Of a stretch of 64,000 nt of DNA, positions 8,599 to 16,144 are shown one piece after another. A model generated the notes under the pieces. That model was not told the DNA's origin and did not search any database. It worked only from the letters and a program-made list of their open reading frames with translations. Every line of letters starts with the position of its first letter. Within the stretch, counting starts at the first letter, position 1. The stretch lies in assembly GCF_017254845.1 (NCBI RefSeq), contig NZ_JAFKCU010000002.1:124001-188000 (forward strand), read 5' to 3'. The translations under genes were made by a program, and so were the position numbers. The stretch is from Algoriphagus pacificus. Lineage in GTDB: Bacteria; Bacteroidota; Bacteroidia; Cytophagales; Cyclobacteriaceae.

Positions 8599-8606
8599 AA
8601 TTTTGT
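8599..8606 (+). promoter_or_regulatory. Candidate -7 box for dxr-rseP
   Basis: TAATTTTG fits TAnnTTTG exactly and lies 62 bp before the dxr ATG at 8668. No clear -33 TTTG is seen at 19-21 bp upstream, so support is modest. Confidence 0.35.
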
Positions 8607-8667
8607 CAGCTCATTGAGTAAACCTTCTTATAAATACAAAGGTTTAATTGCTCAAAATCCCTTGAGA

Positions 8668-9834
8668 ATGACAGAAAAAAAGCGCGTAGCCATCCTAGGC
8701 AGCACCGGAAGTATAGGTACTCAGACCTTGGAGGTAATCCGCCAACATTCTTCAGACTTTGTAGTCGAGGTACTTACTGCCCAAAATAATGCAGCTCTTT
8801 TGATTCAACAGGCTTTGGAATTTCTTCCCAATGCTGTAGTGATAGGGAATGAAGCTTTATACGCAGAGGTCAAAGAGGCTCTGATTCCAAAAGACATTAA
8901 AGTATTTGCCGGGCAAAAAGCCATTGCACAGGTGGTGGAAATGGAAACCATTGATGTGGTTTTAACTGCATTGGTTGGATATTCAGGCCTGATCCCAACT
9001 ATCCATGCCATTAAAGCTGGAAAGCAGATTGCTTTGGCCAACAAAGAAACTCTAGTGGTAGCAGGGGAAATTATCACAGCTCTTGCAAAAGAAAACAGAG
9101 TAAATATTTATCCTGTAGATTCTGAGCATTCTGCTATTTTCCAATGTCTGGTTGGTGAGTTTCACAATCCAATCGAGAAGATCATTTTGACGGCATCTGG
9201 TGGTCCTTTCAGAGGAAAAGACAGAACTTTCCTGGAAACGGTTACTAAAGCTCAAGCCTTAAAACATCCCAATTGGGAGATGGGAGCAAAAATCACCATT
9301 GATTCTGCTTCGTTGATGAACAAAGGTTTGGAAGTCATAGAAGCCAAATGGCTTTTTGGGCTGAAAACTGAGCAGATAGATGTCGTTGTGCATCCTCAGA
9401 GTATCATTCATTCCTTGGTTCAGTTTGAGGACGGATCTCTCAAAGCACAACTCGGACTACCTGATATGCGTATTCCCATTCAGTTTGCCCTAAGCTTTCC
9501 GGATCGGTTGAAAAGTGATTTTGAGCGATTCGACTTTATGAATTACCCACAATTGACTTTTGAGCAACCAGATTTAAAGACATTTAAGAATTTGCAACTA
9601 GCCTATGATGCATTGGCAAAGGGAGGAAATGCCCCTTGTATATTGAATGCAGCCAATGAAATTGCTGTTGCAGCTTTTCTACAAGAGAAAGTAGGTTTTC
9701 TGGAAATGTCCGACCTGATCGGTGAGGCACTTTCGAAAACAGAATATATCTTACACCCAAATCTGGAGGATTATGTGGAGACGGATCGCAGGGCAAGAGA
9801 AATTACAGAACAACTAATTAAGCGTAAAGTATAA
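8668..9834 (+). CDS. dxr: 1-deoxy-D-xylulose 5-phosphate reductoisomerase
   Basis: Converts 1-deoxy-D-xylulose 5-phosphate to 2-C-methyl-D-erythritol 4-phosphate with NADPH, the committed step of the MEP isoprenoid pathway in the cytoplasm. The 388-residue length is typical. Seen: N-terminal NADPH-binding VAILGSTGSIGTQTLEVI, ALANKETLVVAG, the metal/substrate block PVDSEHSAIFQCL, the flexible-loop region SGGPFRG, and SASLMNKGLEVIEAKWLF. I chose the ATG at 8668; an upstream TTG at 8614 would add 18 residues before the conserved start and is unlikely. The stop overlaps the rseP start (TAATG). Pairing dxr with rseP is a common bacterial arrangement. Confidence 0.97.
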   Translation: MTEKKRVAILGSTGSIGTQTLEVIRQHSSDFVVEVLTAQNNAALLIQQALEFLPNAVVIGNEALYAEVKEALIPKDIKVFAGQKAIAQVVEMETIDVVLTALVGYSGLIPTIHAIKAGKQIALANKETLVVAGEIITALAKENRVNIYPVDSEHSAIFQCLVGEFHNPIEKIILTASGGPFRGKDRTFLETVTKAQALKHPNWEMGAKITIDSASLMNKGLEVIEAKWLFGLKTEQIDVVVHPQSIIHSLVQFEDGSLKAQLGLPDMRIPIQFALSFPDRLKSDFERFDFMNYPQLTFEQPDLKTFKNLQLAYDALAKGGNAPCILNAANEIAVAAFLQEKVGFLEMSDLIGEALSKTEYILHPNLEDYVETDRRAREITEQLIKRKV

Positions 9835-11153
9835 TGGATACATTGATTATGGTGGGCCAGCTTATCCTGGGATTGTCAATCCTGGTAGGTTTGCATGAGT
9901 TGGGTCACTTGCTCACAGCCAAGATGTTTGGCATGCGAGTAGAGAAATTTTCTATCGGTTTTCCCCCAAAAATCGCTGGTTTCCAATGGGGAGAAACTGA
10001 ATATTCTATCGGAGCAATTCCTTTGGGAGGATTTGTGAAAATCTCTGGGATGGTGGATGAATCCATGGATACCGAGCAGCTAGCAGCTGAACCACAGCCT
10101 TGGGAATTTAGAGCAAAACCAGCCTGGCAGCGATTGATCGTGATGCTTGGAGGTATTATTGTCAACGTCATCACTGGGATTGTGATTTTTGTGATCTTGG
10201 TTTTCAACAATGGAGAAACCTATTTTTCGAGAGATCAAGTCGTTGAAAATGGGATCGTTGCTTATGATATTGGTGAATCTATTGGTCTAAAGACCGGTGA
10301 TAAAATCCTGGATTTGAATGGTCAGCCATATGTAAGCATCAATGATCTGAGTAGTGGATCTGCCTTGCTTTCTGAAAATGGTTATTACACAGTTGATAGA
10401 GATGGAGAAATCCTGAAAATTGAAATCCCGAGAGGATTTATCAATTCGTTCAATAAACAAGAGGCCTTGGATAATTTTGTGGATATCCGATATCCATTTG
10501 AACTGTCTGTGATTGATGAGGGAGGAGCTGCTGAGAAAGCAGGAATTACACCTGAGGACAAGATCCTAGCAATCAACGGAAGAGAAATCAACTATTTCAA
10601 TGACCTACAAGAGGTTTTGGCAGAAGCTAAAAATCAAAATGCGACTGTAACCTTACTTAGAAATGGTGATACAACTCAAGCCACTGTTGCAGTAACGGAT
10701 AGAGGTACGATTGATATCGCCGTTAAGCCATTAATCGAGCCAGTTAGAAGGGAATATGGATTTGGGGAGGCTTTGGCAAAAGGAACAGAAAGAGCCTTTA
10801 CTGTGGTAATCGTCAATGCTAAAGCTCTTGGAAAGATGTTTACGGGAGAGGTTTCTGCCAAAAACGTCAGTGGTCCGATTGGGATGGCTAAAATTTATGG
10901 AGATGTTTGGGACTGGACGAAGTTTTGGACAATCACAGGATTGATATCCATGTTATTGGCATTTATGAACTTGTTGCCTATCCCAGCATTGGATGGAGGG
11001 CATGTGATGTTCTTGCTCTATGAGATGATTTCTGGTAGAGCTCCTTCAGACAAGTTCTTGGAAAATGCCCAGAAAGTAGGGATGGTGATCTTGCTTGCTT
11101 TGATGGTTTTTGCCATCGGAAATGATGTCTTGAAACTGTTTACAGGAGGTTAA
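9834..11153 (+). CDS. rseP: Site-2 intramembrane metalloprotease RseP (M50)
   Basis: Inner-membrane zinc protease that cleaves membrane-bound substrates such as anti-sigma factors or signal-peptide remnants. HELGH at residues 21-25 lies in the first membrane helix, with the matching NLLPIPALDGGH zinc/active-site motif at about 379-390 in a later helix. Two PDZ-type regions lie between; the second (about 215-290, FELSVIDEGGAAEKAGI) is the clearer. The 439-residue length is typical. It is coupled to dxr by a 1-bp stop/start overlap. In this organism FecR-type anti-sigma factors, such as the one at 50 kb, are plausible clients, but that is inference. Confidence 0.96.
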   Translation: MDTLIMVGQLILGLSILVGLHELGHLLTAKMFGMRVEKFSIGFPPKIAGFQWGETEYSIGAIPLGGFVKISGMVDESMDTEQLAAEPQPWEFRAKPAWQRLIVMLGGIIVNVITGIVIFVILVFNNGETYFSRDQVVENGIVAYDIGESIGLKTGDKILDLNGQPYVSINDLSSGSALLSENGYYTVDRDGEILKIEIPRGFINSFNKQEALDNFVDIRYPFELSVIDEGGAAEKAGITPEDKILAINGREINYFNDLQEVLAEAKNQNATVTLLRNGDTTQATVAVTDRGTIDIAVKPLIEPVRREYGFGEALAKGTERAFTVVIVNAKALGKMFTGEVSAKNVSGPIGMAKIYGDVWDWTKFWTITGLISMLLAFMNLLPIPALDGGHVMFLLYEMISGRAPSDKFLENAQKVGMVILLALMVFAIGNDVLKLFTGG

Positions 11154-11177
11154 AATAAACCTTAAATACAATTTTTG

Positions 11178-11204
11178 AAGTCGGGAGAAATCCCGACTTT
11201 TTTT
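11178..11204 (+). terminator. Intrinsic terminator after rseP
   Basis: Stem AAGTCGGGA/TCCCGACTT with a GAAA loop, followed by a run of seven to eight T, 25 bp after the rseP stop. Confidence 0.9.
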
Positions 11205-11336
11205 GTTGAAAAAAATCCAAAAAATTGTAGTTCTGAAAATCAATTAGTTACATATATTTTTAGGTGGAAGAGCTTCGCTTTGAAAAAAATATGAAAACCA
11301 AATCATAATTTAACGACCTGAAAATGAGTTAAAAAT

Positions 11337-12548
11337 ATGAAATTTTACAAGCCTGCAATTGTTATTCTATTGTACTTCTTTTCACAACTTTCGTGGGCTC
11401 AAAAAGCTTCAAAACTTCTTGTGATAAAAGACGGCCAATCTGTTGAAATGTCTTATTTGGGAGAATCAGATTTCTCTTTTTTCGATCAATTAAAAGTAAT
11501 TGATGGGGGAGTGGAAAAAAGTTTTGATGCTGCCCAAATTGATGGGTTCAAATTTGAGAATGGGAGATATTTTCTCTCAAAAAAAGTAAGAGGAACAGAG
11601 GAGAGACATTTTTTCCAGATTCCATTTGAAGGTGAGAAATCAATTGGAGTAATTAAATCCGGGTATTATTTGATTTTGGGGGATGAGGCGATATTACTTT
11701 CTGTAGACAGCAGGGAAAATACCAGTATGGTCAGTCGTGAACTTAAAAGAAAAACTTATCTAGGAGTCCTTCATTATGCACTGGATGATTGTAGTCCAGA
11801 AATAACAGAAATGGTCAATGGAGTAAATCTTTCCTATCCTTCATTGGAGAGACTTTTTATTGCGTATCATGAATGCAAAGGGTTGGAGTATGAATTACAT
11901 GGAAAGTCAATTCCGTTTTTCAAACCTGGGTTTTCAGCATCAGTAGGTTTTGGCTCGATCAATCAAAAAATGGATCCTTTGATTTTCACTACTCAAGGAA
12001 GCGCCCCTACTTTTGAAATTCTTATTGACTTGATTTTCCAAAAATTCTCTCCCCGAACCAAGGCACAGCTGGGGGCTTCTCTTTTATCATATGAAGACAC
12101 CTGGAGAGTTTCGGATGATGGCTTTATTCCAGGTCAAGCAAGAGAATTTTATCAGGAAGAATTCAAAATGAGGTTGATAAAGCTACCCGCTGTTTTTACT
12201 TACAATGTGATTCATAAAGAAAAGCAGAGTTTGTATTTGGGAGCTGGAATTACATATTCTTTAGCCAAAAAAGAAAGTATATCAGAGATTTCCCAATGGG
12301 AATTTAATTCTCCTTATGAAGAAAATACAATTATTACCAGACCAAGAGATCCTGTTTTATTGGATACCAGAAACACATCTGGTTATTTGTGGAAACTAGG
12401 CTATCGAAGAAAAGTAAAGTCATCATGGATTTCTACGGAATATCAATTTGACAAATTCTCAAATTTAGGATATGCAGTTTTAACAAGTGATATCATTTAC
12501 AAATATTCAATGTCAATGAACAGTTTAAAGATTGGGGTTAGTTTTTAA
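11337..12548 (+). CDS. Secreted protein of unknown function, paralogue 1 of a tandem pair
   Basis: I do not recognise a named family. The 403-residue protein begins with a clear signal peptide (MKFYKPAIVILLYFFSQLSWAQ). The N-terminal half contains DGFKFENGRYFLSKK and a later FIAYHECKGLEYELHGKSIP. The C-terminal half has alternating aromatic/polar strands (SLYLGAGITYSLAKKE, YLWKLGYRRKVKS), suggesting an outer-membrane beta-barrel. The next gene shares the NGR(Y/F)FLSK and (Y/F)HEC motifs in the same order, so the two are paralogues. A cysteine pair (DDCSPE and HECK) is also kept. A terminator and an AT-rich stretch separate it from rseP, so it starts its own unit. Confidence 0.8.
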   Translation: MKFYKPAIVILLYFFSQLSWAQKASKLLVIKDGQSVEMSYLGESDFSFFDQLKVIDGGVEKSFDAAQIDGFKFENGRYFLSKKVRGTEERHFFQIPFEGEKSIGVIKSGYYLILGDEAILLSVDSRENTSMVSRELKRKTYLGVLHYALDDCSPEITEMVNGVNLSYPSLERLFIAYHECKGLEYELHGKSIPFFKPGFSASVGFGSINQKMDPLIFTTQGSAPTFEILIDLIFQKFSPRTKAQLGASLLSYEDTWRVSDDGFIPGQAREFYQEEFKMRLIKLPAVFTYNVIHKEKQSLYLGAGITYSLAKKESISEISQWEFNSPYEENTIITRPRDPVLLDTRNTSGYLWKLGYRRKVKSSWISTEYQFDKFSNLGYAVLTSDIIYKYSMSMNSLKIGVSF

Positions 12549-12703
12549 GAGTTTAAAATAGTCTTTTCCTTACCCTGGGAATTCCGCTCTGAAAGGCCGG
12601 GTTTTATATTAAAAAAAATAATAACTAATTATTAAAATATTTGAATACTTGAGCTTGCTAATTTGAAAGTAACTAATTATCTAGCACTCCATTTATTCAA
12701 TAT

Positions 12704-13969
12704 ATGGTTAACAAATATTACCGGGTAGCTTTATTGATTTTGCTCTTTAATCTATCCAATTTTTTGGCCTATGGCCAAAAGGACTTTACCGATAAAAATC
12801 TATGGGAAAATACCCCGTCAGAATCAGGAATCCCAAGCGATTTTATCCTCGACTCCAGTGGTGATAAAGTCTTTGGTAGAGTTATCAGGTCATTTGATTT
12901 TTCAGATTATGAGGTTATAGAGTTTGAAAAAGATGGAAAAATTACCACTTACACCCCAGACCAAATTCAAGGTTTTGGATTAGACAATGGAAGATTTTTT
13001 CTCTCTAAGTTGCTGCCTGATTCAGAAGATTTTCAATTTGCTCAGATTTTGTTTTCAGGGAAATACCAGCTTCTGGAGCGAAAAAATAAATTTTTTGTTG
13101 ATTCAGGATTGGAGATCATTGAACTGAAAATTATTCCAAGGGAAACCTATACAGGTAAAGAGAAATTTGTAAAGCTCTATATAAGTACTTTGAAATTTTT
13201 AATGACAGGACGTTGTGGGCTTGAGTTGGCGCCTAAGATAGAACGGGCTGATTTGGAAGAGCAGGATTTAATCCAGGTTTTAATTGAATTCCACGAGTGC
13301 GAGGATTATCAGTATGTGGTTCATGTAGCTAAAATTCCTTTGGTGAAAGTATCCCCAACTATTGGGATTGGTGGAGGAGTGGTTTCTCCAAAAGCACTAG
13401 AGGCATTAGAAGGCAGAGCTATGGATATTCAGGCTCCTTATTTTGTTCAGGCGATGGTTGGGGGACAGCTACATGATTTTAGAAAAGCACCACGGCTAAG
13501 TTTTGACTTCAAAGTGGGATATAGGTTGATGTCAAGCTCATGGTTAGTAAGCCAGATAAGTGGTTCGTATTTATATACCGGATCCCAAGATATAAGGCAG
13601 GGGAGTTTATTAATCCCTTTGAGTTTAAATTATACATTTTTCAAAAGGGAGTCCATGGATTTGTATCTAGGGCTTGGTGGAGGTTTTGTTTTTAGCAAAA
13701 TCAAAAATGAAGAGGGCTTGGTAGATTTAACCAATCTTACCATAAAAGAAACAGTTTTGACCTATGAGGATTTAGTCGATGTAAGACCTAAACTTTTCAG
13801 TCCTGCAATCAAATTAGGAAGTAATATTTTTTCTGGCTCGAATAAAAGTATCTATACCGAGGTCTTGGCAGAATATGCCAAAGCGATGTACCTCAGTTAT
13901 TTACCTAATTACCACGAAAAGGAATATAATTCTTTTTCAGTTTCAATAAGTCTAGGGATTAAATTTTAA
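12704..13969 (+). CDS. Secreted protein of unknown function, paralogue 2 of a tandem pair
   Basis: A 421-residue protein of no recognised family. Its signal peptide is MVNKYYRVALLILLFNLSNFLAYGQ. It shares with the preceding gene the stretch (K/Q)GFxxxNGR(Y/F)FLSK, a middle Cys, an EFHECEDYQYVVHVAKIPLVK segment matching the AYHECKGLEYELHGKSIPFFK region, and a glycine-rich beta-strand C-terminus (DLYLGLGGGFVFSKIK, SVSISLGIKF). The ending in an aromatic residue after alternating strands suits an outer-membrane barrel. It is separated from paralogue 1 by 155 bp and from the TIG/Kelch lipoprotein by 2 bp, so it is surely in one operon with the latter. Confidence 0.8.
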   Translation: MVNKYYRVALLILLFNLSNFLAYGQKDFTDKNLWENTPSESGIPSDFILDSSGDKVFGRVIRSFDFSDYEVIEFEKDGKITTYTPDQIQGFGLDNGRFFLSKLLPDSEDFQFAQILFSGKYQLLERKNKFFVDSGLEIIELKIIPRETYTGKEKFVKLYISTLKFLMTGRCGLELAPKIERADLEEQDLIQVLIEFHECEDYQYVVHVAKIPLVKVSPTIGIGGGVVSPKALEALEGRAMDIQAPYFVQAMVGGQLHDFRKAPRLSFDFKVGYRLMSSSWLVSQISGSYLYTGSQDIRQGSLLIPLSLNYTFFKRESMDLYLGLGGGFVFSKIKNEEGLVDLTNLTIKETVLTYEDLVDVRPKLFSPAIKLGSNIFSGSNKSIYTEVLAEYAKAMYLSYLPNYHEKEYNSFSVSISLGIKF

Positions 13970-13971
13970 AA

Positions 13972-16017
13972 ATGGTCATGAGACGTCAATTATTGGCTTT
14001 TTTCCTTTTAATAGGACTGATTTCTTCCTGTGAAAAAGAAGAGGTAATACCTAGGACAAATCCCCGGTTTTCTGTCACGATGGTTCAGGATATCTCTGAG
14101 GGTGGTGCGGAATTCCGTGCCCAAATGACTGATTATGGAAGTGATGAAATATTGGAATATGGCTTTGTCTTTTCAGAAGGAGAAAATCCGAAAATCGGAT
14201 ATGGGGACTTTGTGAGTGAGCAAGGAAGACCGAGTGAGTTTTTTACTTTAAAAGCCAAAACCGGACTTATAAAAGGCAAAACGTATTTTGTTGCTGCCTA
14301 TTTGAAGACAAATACTGGAATTATTTATTCTGAACCAAGCTCATTTTTAGCCCAGGGAAGTGAAGGATTTGTATTAAATAGAATTGAATTAAAGCAACCA
14401 GTATATTTTGGAGATACAATTTTAGTCTTTGGGGAAAACCTGAGTTCTAACTCTGCTTATTATGATGTGACTGTCAATGGAATACCAGCTTTAGTCTCAA
14501 ATTTGAGCAATACCGGATTTAAAATTAAAATTCCAAGTTGGTTTGAGACAGAAAGAGTGGATGACGAACATGTCGTGTTGACGATAAACTTAAAAGTCGT
14601 TGGGAAGACCTTAGAGCTGAGGGAAATTGTCAAGTTTAAAGAACCAGAATTTATTCCTCAACCTGTCCAAGAGGTTTTTTACAAAGAAAAGGTTGTGGTT
14701 AAGGGTAATTACCTTCTTTCAGACGAAGTGAAAGTAATCATGAAAAATGACAGTGGTGGAGGATGGGAATTGCCTTTGGTCTCATTTGATGAAAATGAAG
14801 TTGGGTTTTTGGCTGAAATCAATAACTACATTTATAAAAATGGGAGCCTGTTTCTGAGAATACGAGGGAAAGATTATCCGATGAAGGACGTATTCAGAAT
14901 GAAAGGTTCAGAGCTTGAGCCAGGCCAACAAATAAGAGGTTCTTCCAGAGAATATTTTTTTGTTAAGGGTACTAATTTTATCGAGCAATACCAAGCAAAC
15001 GAGTTTTTAACCAATGTTTCAGGAGTAAGTTCTTATTCCGAATATTCATCGGAAAATGAAGTGGTGATGTATTTCAATGGAGAAATATTGACTCGCGAAA
15101 TGAAAATTTTTGCCAACAATTTCGGTCAAAAATCACAAAACTTTGCAGAGATTCATTTTACTGATTCGTATTTAAATTATTTAAAAATGCCCTCTGAATT
15201 CAGGGATTATAGATTTATTAAGGGATCAGGAGTTACAGTCGATGGCATAGGTTATTTTTTCTTGGATAGAAATGTTTACCGAATTGATCCTAAAACAAGA
15301 GGAGTGAGCATTGTTGCCAAATCTCCGGAAAGTGTTTTTCATCTTGCAGGAGGCTTCTCATATTCTGCAAGCAATGGTAAGATTTACCTAGGGGCTGTCA
15401 GCAGTTCTGAAAGTCAAGGGTCTTTTTGGGAGTTTGATCCCAAAACGAATAGTTTAAAAAGATTAGCAGATATTCCATCAAAAGCGCTCAAGCCGAAATT
15501 GGTTTATGCCACTCAAAAACACCTTTATTACGAGGGTGGATATACCCAAACTACAGTTGGATATACTTGGGATCCTGGAGTTTTTAAATATTCATTTGCA
15601 TCCAATTCTTGGGAAAAGCTGAACCGCGAGTTCAATAATGACGAATACCTAATCTTATTTAGAACATTCCGATATGATGGAGGGATCTATACCTTAATGG
15701 ATGATGTTGAATCCATATATCCTGTAATTAAAAAATTCAACGAAAGTACCGAAGAATGGGAATTTGTAAGGGATTTAGGATACTATGAGCGAGTTACTAC
15801 AGCAAATGAGCTTTTCGTTATAGGTGATTGGGTTTACAACTTTAATCAACAATCTGTGGCTGCATACAATTTGAAAACCTTTGAAAATAAAATATGGAAT
15901 GCTGGCTATGGAGTCTCAGGTTTTGAGATGAACTATTCGTTTCAGGCAGATGGAAAGATATATGCGTATGATGGGAATTTCCTAGTTGAGATCGATCCAG
16001 CGTATTTTTCTGATTAA
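13972..16017 (+). CDS. TIG/IPT and Kelch-repeat lipoprotein
   Basis: A 681-residue predicted lipoprotein (LIGLISSC lipobox, Cys about 20). The first part (about 30-115) looks like a fibronectin-type or DUF-type beta domain (ILEYGFVFSEGENPKIGYG). An IPT/TIG-like domain follows (about 130-230, VYFGDTILVFGENLSSNSAYYDVTVNGIPA), then a second divergent one. The C-terminal half has Kelch-like blades (FWEFDPKTNSLKRLADIP, VFKYSFASNSWEKLNREF, VIKKFNESTEEWEFVRDL). The function is unknown; surface binding or assembly with the two upstream barrel-like proteins is a guess. It starts 2 bp after the upstream stop, and an ATG at 13978 is an alternative start. Confidence 0.82.
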   Translation: MVMRRQLLAFFLLIGLISSCEKEEVIPRTNPRFSVTMVQDISEGGAEFRAQMTDYGSDEILEYGFVFSEGENPKIGYGDFVSEQGRPSEFFTLKAKTGLIKGKTYFVAAYLKTNTGIIYSEPSSFLAQGSEGFVLNRIELKQPVYFGDTILVFGENLSSNSAYYDVTVNGIPALVSNLSNTGFKIKIPSWFETERVDDEHVVLTINLKVVGKTLELREIVKFKEPEFIPQPVQEVFYKEKVVVKGNYLLSDEVKVIMKNDSGGGWELPLVSFDENEVGFLAEINNYIYKNGSLFLRIRGKDYPMKDVFRMKGSELEPGQQIRGSSREYFFVKGTNFIEQYQANEFLTNVSGVSSYSEYSSENEVVMYFNGEILTREMKIFANNFGQKSQNFAEIHFTDSYLNYLKMPSEFRDYRFIKGSGVTVDGIGYFFLDRNVYRIDPKTRGVSIVAKSPESVFHLAGGFSYSASNGKIYLGAVSSSESQGSFWEFDPKTNSLKRLADIPSKALKPKLVYATQKHLYYEGGYTQTTVGYTWDPGVFKYSFASNSWEKLNREFNNDEYLILFRTFRYDGGIYTLMDDVESIYPVIKKFNESTEEWEFVRDLGYYERVTTANELFVIGDWVYNFNQQSVAAYNLKTFENKIWNAGYGVSGFEMNYSFQADGKIYAYDGNFLVEIDPAYFSD

Positions 16018-16022
16018 TTCCC

Positions 16023-16061
16023 TGCCAATCTGACAATATCCCCGTTTGGCATAACCCTTGA
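16023..16061 (+). promoter_or_regulatory. Candidate heat-shock-type regulatory region upstream of lon
   Basis: TGCC (16023-16026) and TGAC (16031-16034) form TGNC-N4-TGNC. Then a GG at 16048-16049 followed by ten bases and GA resembles a sigma-54 -24/-12 element (consensus GG-N10-GC). The same order and nearly the same spacing occur before hsp20 (24387-24426). The GA in place of GC weakens the sigma-54 reading. Confidence 0.35.
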
Positions 16062-16070
16062 CCTTTTAGG

Positions 16071-16102
16071 AAGAACCTTCGCATTTTGAAGGTTCTTCTT
16101 TT
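16071..16102 (+). terminator. Intrinsic terminator after the TIG/Kelch gene
   Basis: Perfect 10-bp stem AAGAACCTTC/GAAGGTTCTT with a 7-nt loop and a T-rich tail. It lies 53 bp after the stop and isolates lon from the upstream operon. Confidence 0.85.
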
Positions 16103-16134
16103 ATTTTAGCTAAATCCTGACAGCCTAACTGTCA
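16102..16134 (+). promoter_or_regulatory. Putative lon promoter with inverted-repeat operator
   Basis: TATTTTAG at 16102-16109 is one base off the Bacteroidota -7 box TAnnTTTG. Eight bases later lies an exact inverted repeat, TGACAG (16118-16123), five bases, CTGTCA (16129-16134), ending 10 bp before the lon ATG. Its position at the likely transcript start suits a repressor site. Confidence 0.4.
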
Positions 16135-16144
16135 ATATGTCTAT

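Noticed and set aside
8614-8667. Upstream TTG start for dxr
   Set aside because: The extra 18 residues precede the conserved VAILGSTGSIG start and have no support; the ATG at 8668 fits the family.
12575-12615. Terminator hairpin after the first paralogue
   Set aside because: The complementarity (ACCC with GGGT and mismatches) is too weak to call.
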